Positions 27,922-35,371 of a DNA stretch of 64,000 bases are shown one piece after another (position 1 is the first letter of the stretch; every line of letters starts with the position of its first letter). The notes under the pieces were generated by a model that saw only the letters and a list, made by a program, of their open reading frames with translations, was not told the DNA's origin and did not search any database. The position numbers were made by a program, and so were the translations under genes. The stretch comes from Gloeothece verrucosa PCC 7822 (GTDB lineage Bacteria; Cyanobacteriota; Cyanobacteriia; Cyanobacteriales; Microcystaceae): assembly GCF_000147335.1 (NCBI RefSeq), contig NC_014501.1, forward strand, positions 2,664,300 to 2,728,299, read 5' to 3'.

Positions 27922-28992
27922 TCATAACTTACCAACTTTGATCAGAACTTCTTGCCAAGCTTGATCATATAATTTTGTTGCTTCACCTACATCTTTAAGA
28001 TAGGTCAATCGATTAAATATTTCAGGTGAAGGATAGATGCCGGGATTATTCAAATCTTCTAGATTGATCAATTTTTTATTCACTGATGTTTGATTAGGGC
28101 TACCATATTTGGTATGATTAGCTATTTTAGCACTGATTTCTGGTTCAAAAACAAAATTAATAAACTTTTCAGCTAAGGCTTTATGGGGAGAAGTTTTTAA
28201 CAGGGTAATATTATCAATCCAAATTAGAGAACCTTCTTGAGGAATTACGTAGTCTAAATTAGGGTTTTTTGTTTGGTATTTTAAAATATCTCCATTCCAG
28301 GCCACTGCTAGAGCGACTATTCCTTGGTTTAGTAAAATTTCTCCTTTTTCTGAAAAACTCTCAATTAAATCTTTTTGGCGAATTAAAAAATTTTTGGCTT
28401 GAGCAATTTCATCAGAGTTACTGGTATTGGGATTATAGCCTAAATAAATCAGGATTACTCCTAACATACTTCTTGACTCGTTAACTAAGGCTATTTTATT
28501 TTTTGAGTGAGAATTAAAAATTTCAGACCAGGTTTTTATTTTACCGATTTTCTCAATATTATAGCCTATGCCCATAGTTCCCCATTGATAGGGCAGACTA
28601 TATTGATTATTAATATCAAAATCCTGATTAAGAAATTTCGGATTAATATGTTTTAGATTGACGATTTTTGTTAAATTTATGGGTTGTAAATAACCTTCTT
28701 TGGCTAAAATAGACACCATGTAATCACTGGGAAAAACTAAATCATATTTTGTGTTTGCTTGATGTAATTTTTTATACAATTCGTCGTTGGTGTCGAAGGT
28801 TTCGTAGCTAATTTTAACCTGATAGCGTTTTTCAAATTCTTGGAGGATTTCTGGATCAATATAGCTTGACCAATTATAAATATTGAGAACGAGTGGATGG
28901 TTTGACAAATAAACTTTATTTTCAGGGAGACATCCGACACATAGGATAAGACTAAAAATAAAAAAACATAAAATTTTGAATAGTTGTTTCAT
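27922..28992 (-). CDS. potD: Polyamine-binding lipoprotein PotD, copy 2
   Basis: A 356-residue paralogue of the next gene, with the same layout: lipobox LCVGCLP near residue 20, IYNWSSYIDPEILQEFEKRY, LVFPSDYMVSILAKEGYL, LPYQWGTMGIGYN and WNGDILKYQ. The two share most motifs and so arose by tandem duplication. Base composition is more AT-rich than its partner, with more Lys, Asn and Ile codons. Differences in the binding cleft (WSGD versus WNGD) may give a different ligand preference; that is speculation. Confidence 0.85.
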   Translation of the reverse strand: MKQLFKILCFFIFSLILCVGCLPENKVYLSNHPLVLNIYNWSSYIDPEILQEFEKRYQVKISYETFDTNDELYKKLHQANTKYDLVFPSDYMVSILAKEGYLQPINLTKIVNLKHINPKFLNQDFDINNQYSLPYQWGTMGIGYNIEKIGKIKTWSEIFNSHSKNKIALVNESRSMLGVILIYLGYNPNTSNSDEIAQAKNFLIRQKDLIESFSEKGEILLNQGIVALAVAWNGDILKYQTKNPNLDYVIPQEGSLIWIDNITLLKTSPHKALAEKFINFVFEPEISAKIANHTKYGSPNQTSVNKKLINLEDLNNPGIYPSPEIFNRLTYLKDVGEATKLYDQAWQEVLIKVGKL

Positions 28993-29082
28993 AATCTTTT
29001 GAAATATTCTATAATATTTTTACCTGCCTGTAATTTAATAAAAATTAAATATTTTGCTGGTGATCATTGATTGATTGGTGAA

Positions 29083-29676
29083 ATGCAAATGGTTCAACTT
29101 ATCCCCCAAATAGCCCTCGGCAAGTATTTATATTTAGAAGATTTTTGTACTTGTAGTATAACCTATAAAAATTATGCTGATAAAATAGATATTTTACCTA
29201 AAAACCCGGCTAGTCTTGAAGCGTTAAAATCTCTAACTATAAAAATCCTTGATCCAATTATAGATCATTTTGGTATAGATAAATTTAAATTAACTTATGG
29301 GTTTTGCTCGGCAGATTTAAAACGATACTTAAATCAAAAAGATCCTATCACGGGTAAAAAAAATGGTCGAATAGACCCCAGTCGAGATCAACATATCGCT
29401 CATGAAATGAATAAAAATGGTAAATATTATTGTGAAAGATTAGGAGCGGCTTGTGATTTTTTAATTGTTGACTTTAAGAGCGGTCATCTGGTGGACTGGA
29501 TTTTAGAGCAACAGTTGCCTTTTGATTCTCTCTATTTTTATGGGGAAAATAGACCCATTCATATTAGTTATGGCCCTCAACATAAACGAGATATTTGGGC
29601 TTTTACTGCCACTGGACAACCGACCAAAAAAGGCATTGAAGATTGGGTTAAATTGGCTAAAATGATTAAGCTTTAA
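29083..29676 (+). CDS. Hypothetical protein, possibly M15-peptidase-like
   Basis: A 197-residue protein without a signal peptide or membrane span. FGIDKFKLTYGFCSADLKRYL followed by SRDQHIAHE, LGAACDFLIVDF and a late IHISYGPQHKR is reminiscent of M15 peptidases (SxHxxGxAxD then a C-terminal His), though spacing is altered and the call is tentative. It converges on the methyltransferase gene with 33 bases between stops. Start at 29083 or 29089 is uncertain; the TTG at 29071 is also in frame. Function unknown. Confidence 0.5.
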   Translation: MQMVQLIPQIALGKYLYLEDFCTCSITYKNYADKIDILPKNPASLEALKSLTIKILDPIIDHFGIDKFKLTYGFCSADLKRYLNQKDPITGKKNGRIDPSRDQHIAHEMNKNGKYYCERLGAACDFLIVDFKSGHLVDWILEQQLPFDSLYFYGENRPIHISYGPQHKRDIWAFTATGQPTKKGIEDWVKLAKMIKL

Positions 29677-29709
29677 AATTCATAATTGAGGTACATAGCC
29701 GCTATTTAT

Positions 29710-31800
29710 TTAGGACTCATTTGGGTTTATTTCTTCGGTTTCTCTTCTTTTCCTTTCCCGTTGTCGAGTTTTGATTTGGGCACGTAATAATTTAACTTTG
29801 TAAGGATCGGCATCTTTGGCCCATTGAAGAGTATGGCCTTTAATCGTGGCACAGTGTTCTTTTAAACAATTTAACCATCCTTGAAGGCGGCTAATAGTTT
29901 TAAAATCATCTAATAAGCCCCAATCTTTTTCTTGTTGAGTCAATCTAGCAAACTTTTCATAGAGAGGATAATCCGAATTTACTAATAAATCTTTTTCGGA
30001 TAATATTGGCGGGTTACGCTCCTCAGAAAAATCCCGATAATGAACTTGTAAATCACTTAAATAAATCTGCATAGATGTATGTAGAGTTGGATGAGATACC
30101 CGATCAAAATCGGGATAAAATAGATAGGTTATTTTGGGATGACGATAAGAAAATTGTATTAAATTTGCATCTTCTAACCGTCCTACTGTCCGAGAGGCAC
30201 ACCCTTCATATAGCCGCAGTAAAGTCGGTAAACTTTCTAAGGCACTAATATGAATTAATAGAGAATTTTTTAACTTTTTGCCAACGGGACTGCTTTGACA
30301 TAGTTGGGCTATTTTGTCTAAATCCCGTAAACGGGTTAACATGAGATCAGCTAATAAACAAGCTTGCTGATATCCCCCAAATAAACCTTTTAAATCTTCT
30401 CTGACATGAGTAGCTAGTTCTCGCGAACTGGGGCGATGAGTAAACTTACTTAAGGCTAAATATAATAATAAGTCTTGACGACGCTTTTCTGTGATTGCTT
30501 CCCAGTCTTCTAATTTAGTCACTTGTAACACCACCTCAAACCCACGACGTATGGTTTTAAATTCGTCTTTTAACTCAGATTCATTTTCTAATTCTCCTTT
30601 TACTGGAAGACGGCCTCTTTCGGTGAAAAATTTCATTAAGGGAGTTAACAAGTCTTCATAATCATAGAAGTGTTTTAGCTGTTTTTGGATAGGAGGTGTG
30701 GTGGCACGCGAATGAAAGCGAGATACCCGAAAAGCTTCTGCGGCAGATGCTGAGCGAAATACCAAATAAATACCTAATCCAAGGGGTATAGCATCCACAT
30801 TAAGCACTTGATCTATATAAATTTTCAGTTCTTCTTGCTGATAATATTTTTGAAATGTATTACGACGGGTAATGATGCCATCTCCATAAACCACTATCCC
30901 GCGATCACAATCATCAATTAACACTTGAGCCGCTACAATTAAAACTTGACGAGTTAATTCCCAAGCTTTGATTAAGGCTGTACGTCTTTCTTCAAGGTCC
31001 TCAATCACATTAATAATATAGCCCAAATTCACAATATCTGCGGCGATCAAAGGGCTTTCAGGACGATAATAGGGGTCCCATCCCTGACTTTCATATCCTT
31101 GTTTAGCGATGCGTTCGATGTCTCCCCCATAGCCGCATCCGTAATCAAAAAACGTAGTCACCCCAGGAGTAAATAAACCCGACTCTAAGGCCAAACGTAC
31201 TGGACGGGAGAGGGTTTTGCGAACAATGGCGGCTTTGTGACGTTCTATAAAAACCGGTTTGCCGGGTTTATTGGATAATGGACAAACTAAATAATGTCCT
31301 TCAAAAGCAATGGCGTGATGATTGAGGCGGTTTTCCCAGTCTTGAAGGGTTCCAATATAACGAGAATTATCTAACAATCCCAAGGCGATCTCTGAACGGG
31401 TGAGGTGAGCAAATTCTTGATAATGGGGATAAGAAGGTGTAACAAAAGTTTCTTTACGATGAAGGATGGGAGGATTATCTGAGTTGCTATAGTCCCATTC
31501 GTTAAATAACAATGTTTCCATATCCACTACGATACTGCGTTTTAAAGCAGGATGCGGATTTTGGTCGAAGTCAGGATAAAAAAGATAGGATATTTTCGGT
31601 TTGTCAATGCTAAATTTGATTAAAGTTGCTCTATTAATAATTTCAGTTATTCGAGCCAGACGTTCATATTCTTGTAAGACTTTATCTAAACTAGATAAGG
31701 CACAAGTGTGTATGTATAGCGCGTTCGGTAACAATTTACCCACTGAGCTATTTTGACATTTAAAGACAATCTCATTAAATTGCTCTGGAATATAAAACAA
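29710..31800 (-). CDS. DNA phosphorothioation-associated putative methyltransferase family protein, with duplicated flanking domain
   Basis: The 696-residue protein has a SAM-binding core near residue 215 (FFDYGCGYGGDIERIA, GWDPYYRPE, VNLGYIINVIEDLEER), as in the family called DNA phosphorothioation-associated putative methyltransferase. A domain at about 15-170 (SSVGKLLPNALYIHT, KISYLFYPDFDQNPHPALK, HLTRSEIALGLLD) is repeated at about 500-660 (SSPVGKKLKNSLLIHI, KITYLFYPDFDRVSHPTLH, LTQQEKDWGLLDD). The C terminus is highly charged and basic. No dnd genes are seen in the window, so the target is unknown. Its promoter region carries strong palindromes. Confidence 0.75.
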   Translation of the reverse strand: MFYIPEQFNEIVFKCQNSSVGKLLPNALYIHTCALSSLDKVLQEYERLARITEIINRATLIKFSIDKPKISYLFYPDFDQNPHPALKRSIVVDMETLLFNEWDYSNSDNPPILHRKETFVTPSYPHYQEFAHLTRSEIALGLLDNSRYIGTLQDWENRLNHHAIAFEGHYLVCPLSNKPGKPVFIERHKAAIVRKTLSRPVRLALESGLFTPGVTTFFDYGCGYGGDIERIAKQGYESQGWDPYYRPESPLIAADIVNLGYIINVIEDLEERRTALIKAWELTRQVLIVAAQVLIDDCDRGIVVYGDGIITRRNTFQKYYQQEELKIYIDQVLNVDAIPLGLGIYLVFRSASAAEAFRVSRFHSRATTPPIQKQLKHFYDYEDLLTPLMKFFTERGRLPVKGELENESELKDEFKTIRRGFEVVLQVTKLEDWEAITEKRRQDLLLYLALSKFTHRPSSRELATHVREDLKGLFGGYQQACLLADLMLTRLRDLDKIAQLCQSSPVGKKLKNSLLIHISALESLPTLLRLYEGCASRTVGRLEDANLIQFSYRHPKITYLFYPDFDRVSHPTLHTSMQIYLSDLQVHYRDFSEERNPPILSEKDLLVNSDYPLYEKFARLTQQEKDWGLLDDFKTISRLQGWLNCLKEHCATIKGHTLQWAKDADPYKVKLLRAQIKTRQRERKRRETEEINPNES

Positions 31801-31884
31801 GGCAGTCTGTCATTAGGGATTATTCAAGACTTTAAATTTTTGTTAAGAGCTTGGCTTTTTAACTTTGGCAAAGGTAATTTATAT

Positions 31885-31981
31885 CTGTAATATTACAGAA
31901 CGTTCTGTAATCAATGATACAATCGCTACTTCCTAAGAAAATTTTAAAAGTTATACACCAAGTTATACGTTACATTAACGT
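31885..31981. promoter_or_regulatory. Palindrome cluster in divergent promoter region
   Basis: ATTACAGAACGTTCTGTAAT at 31892-31911 is a perfect 20-base palindrome. CTGTAATATTACAG at 31885-31898 overlaps it, so three CTGTAAT half-sites lie together. About 40 bases on, AGTTATAC repeats directly at 31949 and 31961 (12-base period), overlapping ACGTTA-CAT-TAACGT (31967-31981). The cluster lies 85-180 bases upstream of the methyltransferase and 100-190 bases upstream of the 64-residue gene. It looks like an operator array for a dimeric regulator; the regulator is unknown. Confidence 0.6.
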
Positions 31982-32077
31982 TACTTTTACATCAAGAAAA
32001 ACAGACGTAGTTAATAATAGGTATCATATCAAGGTCAAAGATCAGACAGAACTCATTCAACCGGAGAGTATAACATT

Positions 32078-32272
32078 ATGGAATTAAATAGTAAAACTCA
32101 TCAACTAGAGTACGTTTATCGCAATGAACTGATTAAAGCCGGCGTAGATCCTCATAAAGCCACTCAAGCGGCTAAAACCATGACAGAAAAGGAATTGCTC
32201 CTCATCGGCGAGATTTGGGAACAATGGGGAAATGTTTTAGCTAAAAGCGAACAAACTGTTTTAGCTAGTTGA
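32078..32272 (+). CDS. Small hypothetical protein, 64 residues
   Basis: A short, helical, charged protein beginning MELNSKTHQLEYVYRN, with DPHKATQAAKTMTEKE in the middle. CCGGAG lies upstream of the ATG, about 12 bases away. No family recognised. It faces away from the methyltransferase gene across the palindrome cluster and could share its control; it might be co-transcribed with the downstream nucleoside phosphorylase. Codon usage and the plausible ribosome site support a real gene. Confidence 0.6.
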   Translation: MELNSKTHQLEYVYRNELIKAGVDPHKATQAAKTMTEKELLLIGEIWEQWGNVLAKSEQTVLAS

Positions 32273-32322
32273 CGAGTTTTGAGATTTTGACTACCCTGGT
32301 TTAACCGCTTCCCCATCCGGGA

Positions 32323-33090
32323 ATGAAACTTAATCATCTTAATTTTGACAAAACACAGTTAGGAGCTAACCCTCCCACTATTGCCCTACTATCGGGCGAA
32401 TCACAACGCTCACACTACATTGCCCAGACCTATCTTCAAAATGCTTGTTTGTTGTCAGATTCTCGCGGGTTATCAAGTTACCTCGGTCTTTTAGCTAATG
32501 GTAAGCCGGTATTAGCCGCTACCAGTGGTATAGGCTCTCCTTCCCTCAGTATTGTTGTTAATGAGTTAATTCAGGTTGGCATTCGAAAAATCATCCGAGT
32601 GGGAACTTGTGGTTCTATACAACCTCATGTTTCAGTCGGTAGTATCGTCATTTCCAGCGCGGCTTTGTGCAGACAAGGGGCAGCCCTGGATATTGCTCCA
32701 GTGGAGTATCCTGCTGTTGCTGATCCTTTTGTGACGGTTGCTTTGGTTGAGGCCGCCGCCGAGTTACAAGTGAGCTATCACTTAGGAATTACGGCTTCTG
32801 TGGACACTTTCTATGAGGGACAGGAACGCTTTGCTTCTTCAGCTAACCCGCGCTTACAGAGGTGGCTAGAGGGCATTACCCAAGAATATCGCAACTTAAA
32901 CATTTTGAATTATGAAATGGAGGCCGGCACGCTGTTTAAAATGGCAGGGGTATATGGGTTTGCGGCGGGATGTGTTTGTGCTGTGATAGCTCAACGCACA
33001 GAAACCGAAGACCTGCTCTTCGCTCAAAAAGATGCCGCCGTTGATAAAGCGATTCAGGTTGCTATTCGGGCGATCGAAAATAGTCAATAG
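32323..33090 (+). CDS. Nucleoside phosphorylase (uridine phosphorylase-like)
   Basis: Phosphorolysis of nucleosides in salvage. The 255-residue protein has the family pattern: VLAATSGIGSPSLSIVVNEL near residue 67, IIRVGTCGSIQPHVSVGSIVI near 92, ASVDTFYEGQERF near 152 and NYEMEAGTLFKMAGVYG near 205 with the base- and ribose-binding Glu residues. It fits the PNP/UDP family 1 and is closest in motif to uridine phosphorylases; exact base preference is not clear. A short tandem repeat forms its last codons and stop. Confidence 0.83.
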   Translation: MKLNHLNFDKTQLGANPPTIALLSGESQRSHYIAQTYLQNACLLSDSRGLSSYLGLLANGKPVLAATSGIGSPSLSIVVNELIQVGIRKIIRVGTCGSIQPHVSVGSIVISSAALCRQGAALDIAPVEYPAVADPFVTVALVEAAAELQVSYHLGITASVDTFYEGQERFASSANPRLQRWLEGITQEYRNLNILNYEMEAGTLFKMAGVYGFAAGCVCAVIAQRTETEDLLFAQKDAAVDKAIQVAIRAIENSQ

Positions 33091-33106
33091 TCAATAGTCA
33101 ATAGTC
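33081..33106. repeat. TAGTCAA heptamer tandem repeat
   Basis: Perfect TAGTCAA units in a row, about 3.7 copies. The first units encode Asn-Ser-Gln-stop of the upstream phosphorylase. A related ACTAATGACTAATGACTG tract follows at about 33155-33172. Confidence 0.85.
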
Positions 33107-33255
33107 TAGGGTTAGAATTTTAAACCTTTACGGGTGAGTATTTTCTCTTATCTCCTAATGACTAATGACTGTTGACATTTTGGGTTTTTTTTTGGTAGCT
33201 TATACGTAGTCGTTATGAGTTTGAGTTAATCCAGGCTCAAGGGAGACAGTTAAAA

Positions 33256-33801
33256 ATGGTTAAAATAGTGGGAATTAATGGAAGTTTGCGTACAGGTTCT
33301 TACACGGCTAAAGCTTTAGATCTAGCTGCCACAAGAATTGAAGCGTTAGGGGCAGAGGTAGAAGTCTTGGATTTACGAAAGATGTCACTGCCATTTTGTA
33401 ATGGTGAAGATGAATACCCCACCTATCCAGATGTAGAAAAGCTTCGCAATGCTGTTAAAGACGCGGATGGGTTAATCTTGGCAACACCGGAATATCATGG
33501 GAGTGTAAGCGGCGTGCTGAAAAATGCGCTAGATCTCATGAGTTTTGAGCATTTAGCGGGTAAAGTTACAGGTTTAATCAGTGTTTTAGGTGGGCAATCT
33601 AATAGTAATGCGCTTAATGATTTGAGAATAATTGTCCGGTGGGTTCATGGTTGGGTCATTCCTGAACAAATTGCCCTAGGACAAGCTTGGAAGGCGTTTA
33701 ATGATGAGGGTAAGTTGTTGGATGAGAAACTCTCTCAACGCTTTGATGAATTTGCTCAAAGTTTAGTGGATAATACTCGCAAAATTCGCGGGGTTTCTTA
33801 G
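33256..33801 (+). CDS. NADPH-dependent FMN reductase family protein
   Basis: A 181-residue flavodoxin-like reductase. GINGSLRTGSYTAKAL near the N terminus binds the FMN phosphate, LDLRKMSLPFCNGED follows, and LILATPEYHGSVSGVLKNALD near residue 77 is the family signature. Such enzymes reduce FMN, quinones, azo compounds or chromate using NAD(P)H; the substrate here is unknown. AGGGAGACAG lies before the ATG. It stands alone, flanked by repeats on both sides. Confidence 0.85.
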   Translation: MVKIVGINGSLRTGSYTAKALDLAATRIEALGAEVEVLDLRKMSLPFCNGEDEYPTYPDVEKLRNAVKDADGLILATPEYHGSVSGVLKNALDLMSFEHLAGKVTGLISVLGGQSNSNALNDLRIIVRWVHGWVIPEQIALGQAWKAFNDEGKLLDEKLSQRFDEFAQSLVDNTRKIRGVS

Positions 33802-33894
33802 AGACTGTTGATCAATAAAACATTAAGTAGGGTGGGTTACGCTATGCTAATACACCCTACAGTAGCCTAGCGATTTACTTTACAAACAGTCTCT
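33800..33894. mobile_element. MITE-like nested inverted repeat
   Basis: Outer arms AGAGACTGTT (33800-33809) and AACAGTCTCT (33885-33894) are a perfect inverted repeat; inner arms GTAGGGTG (33827) and CACCCTAC (33853-33860) form a second stem. It has no coding capacity. The element overlaps the stop codon of the FMN reductase. GTAGGGTG-type repeats are common in cyanobacterial spacers. It differs from the element at 15114. Confidence 0.65.
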
Positions 33895-34014
33895 CCACTG
33901 TGGGGAATTTTAATTACCTAATATAAACCTACCTTTAAGAAGAGGGATCGCCGCATTAAAACCGTTAATTTAAGAAGTAATACTACTAATGAATTACTGC
34001 TTTGAGGATAAAAA

Positions 34015-34206
34015 ATGAGTAGTAGCCAAACCAGCCAGAACAGCCGAGATAAACTTAATCCTGACAGTCAAGACCTGTCTCAATCTTATCAGCCTGAAGA
34101 AGGAGCTTATGATGAACAAGAACAACAAGAACAATATAGCCGCTCGTCCACTGAACGACGGGATTACTCTTCACAAGACATTACGGAAGCTCCAGAAGAA
34201 GCATAA
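34015..34206 (+). CDS. Small acidic low-complexity protein
   Basis: 63 residues rich in Ser, Gln, Glu and Tyr, beginning MSSSQTSQNSRDKLNPDSQD and ending with ITEAPEEA. It is probably disordered. GAGGATAAAAA precedes the ATG as a ribosome site. No family is recognised, although similar short polar proteins are common in cyanobacteria. It lies about 95 bases upstream of the ribosome-hibernation-type gene. Confidence 0.55.
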   Translation: MSSSQTSQNSRDKLNPDSQDLSQSYQPEEGAYDEQEQQEQYSRSSTERRDYSSQDITEAPEEA

Positions 34207-34301
34207 TCAATCCAACTCTTGTTTATTGTTTAATATTTTACTTTTAACAAATTTCCTTCCTATAGAAGTTTCATAGCTCAAAAAAAACGGAGAAGTCACC
34301 C

Positions 34302-34925
34302 ATGAAAATTCCTGTCGAAATCAGTTATCGAGGAGTAGAAAAAACCGATACTATTGAAACCTTAATTGACGAAAAAGTTGCTAAACTCGAAAAATTTTGT
34401 AATTATCTAAATAGTTGTCATATAGCTGTTGAAAAAATTCATGACCGTCCCCGCAGTGGTTCCCCCTATCGTGTTCGCATTGATATAACTGTACCTCCAA
34501 GTCATGAACTGGTGGCGGAAAGTAATCCCGCCGAGCAAAATCAATATGTTGAACTAGATAGAGTCATTCGGGATGCTTTTAGTAAAGCCGAGCGGCAAGT
34601 TAAAGAACTTTCCCGACAACAACGCGACAGTGATCAAGCGAAATCCGGTGCAGCCCAAGATACAGAAGCTTTAGTGGTTAGGCTATTTCCCGAGCAAGAT
34701 TATGGCTTTCTAAAAACTTTAGACGGTGAAGAAATTTACTTCCATCGCAATAGTGTCCTTCATAATGACTTTGAGCGTTTAGCGGTTGGTACTGGTGTAC
34801 GATATTCGGCCATCGAAGATGATCAAGGGCCCAGAGCTACCACAGTACAAATTGTCGATAAACCGGGTGCGAATGTTGGCAAATCTGATATCAACCTTGT
34901 TGAGCCGCCTTTGGGCTGGGAGTAG
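34302..34925 (+). CDS. HPF/RaiA-family ribosome-associated protein with C-terminal cold-shock-like domain
   Basis: The N-terminal half (about 1-105) is HPF/RaiA-like: IPVEISYRGVEKTD, then HDRPRSGSPYRVRIDITVPP and a helix with VIRDAFSKAERQVKEL, a fold that binds the decoding centre of idle ribosomes. The C-terminal half (about 125-190) is OB/cold-shock-like: LFPEQDYGFLKTLDGEEIYF, HRNSVL, VGTGVRYSAIEDDQGPRATT. The usual long-HPF dimerisation domain is absent. A good CGGAGAAG site precedes the ATG. Stress-linked ribosome or RNA binding is inferred from the domains. Confidence 0.8.
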   Translation: MKIPVEISYRGVEKTDTIETLIDEKVAKLEKFCNYLNSCHIAVEKIHDRPRSGSPYRVRIDITVPPSHELVAESNPAEQNQYVELDRVIRDAFSKAERQVKELSRQQRDSDQAKSGAAQDTEALVVRLFPEQDYGFLKTLDGEEIYFHRNSVLHNDFERLAVGTGVRYSAIEDDQGPRATTVQIVDKPGANVGKSDINLVEPPLGWE

Positions 34926-34988
34926 TATTAATATATTAATCAAACGCCCTAACCCCGAAGGTTGGGCGAAGTTTCTGTTTAAATTTGA

Positions 34989-35099
34989 CTAAAGTTTATG
35001 GTTATTTTTAGGGGATTTTTGACGCTTAAAAACGGTTCCTATTCCCAGTGCTGTTGCCGCGCCTAAAAGTGTCAAAGGTTCAGGACTAACTTCGGACAT
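34989..35099 (-). pseudogene. PEP-CTERM protein C-terminal remnant
   Basis: On the minus strand a 36-codon piece reads SPEPLTLLGAATALGIGTVF followed by KRQKSPKNNHK and a stop: a PEP-CTERM motif, membrane span and basic tail with no preceding mature protein. It closely resembles the C terminus of the intact PEP-CTERM gene at 38391-39071. Just upstream (in its own direction) lies a partial MITE-like element, suggesting that insertion or deletion destroyed the rest of the gene. Confidence 0.7.
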
Positions 35100-35135
35100 C
35101 AAATCGTTGTGTTTAATCGAGAGTGCATAACTCCT
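35094..35135. mobile_element. Partial MITE-like element, copy 3 (inverted)
   Basis: On the minus strand the sequence begins TAGGAGTTATGCACTC and continues to AACGATTTGATGTC, nearly matching the left half of the 115-base element at 15114-15228. The right half and its terminal repeat are not recognisable. It abuts the PEP-CTERM remnant. The rest of the 34926-35371 spacer holds nothing else I can name. Confidence 0.6.
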
Positions 35136-35371
35136 ACCAACCTCAAAACCCAAAAAATCTGCAAAAAGTTATAATAACTATAGCCTTTACAATGACCGTT
35201 GCAATGGTTGACATCCCCCTTTTGGTAGAAAAATAGAGCGGCAGGAACAGGATGAAGACCTTTTGACAATATATTCCCTTTGCGCCTTTGCACCTTTGCG
35301 CGAAACACAAACACCCCAAAACCCTATGGCAAACGCTATTATATGAAGGACTGTTAAGTTTTGCTTGCTTC

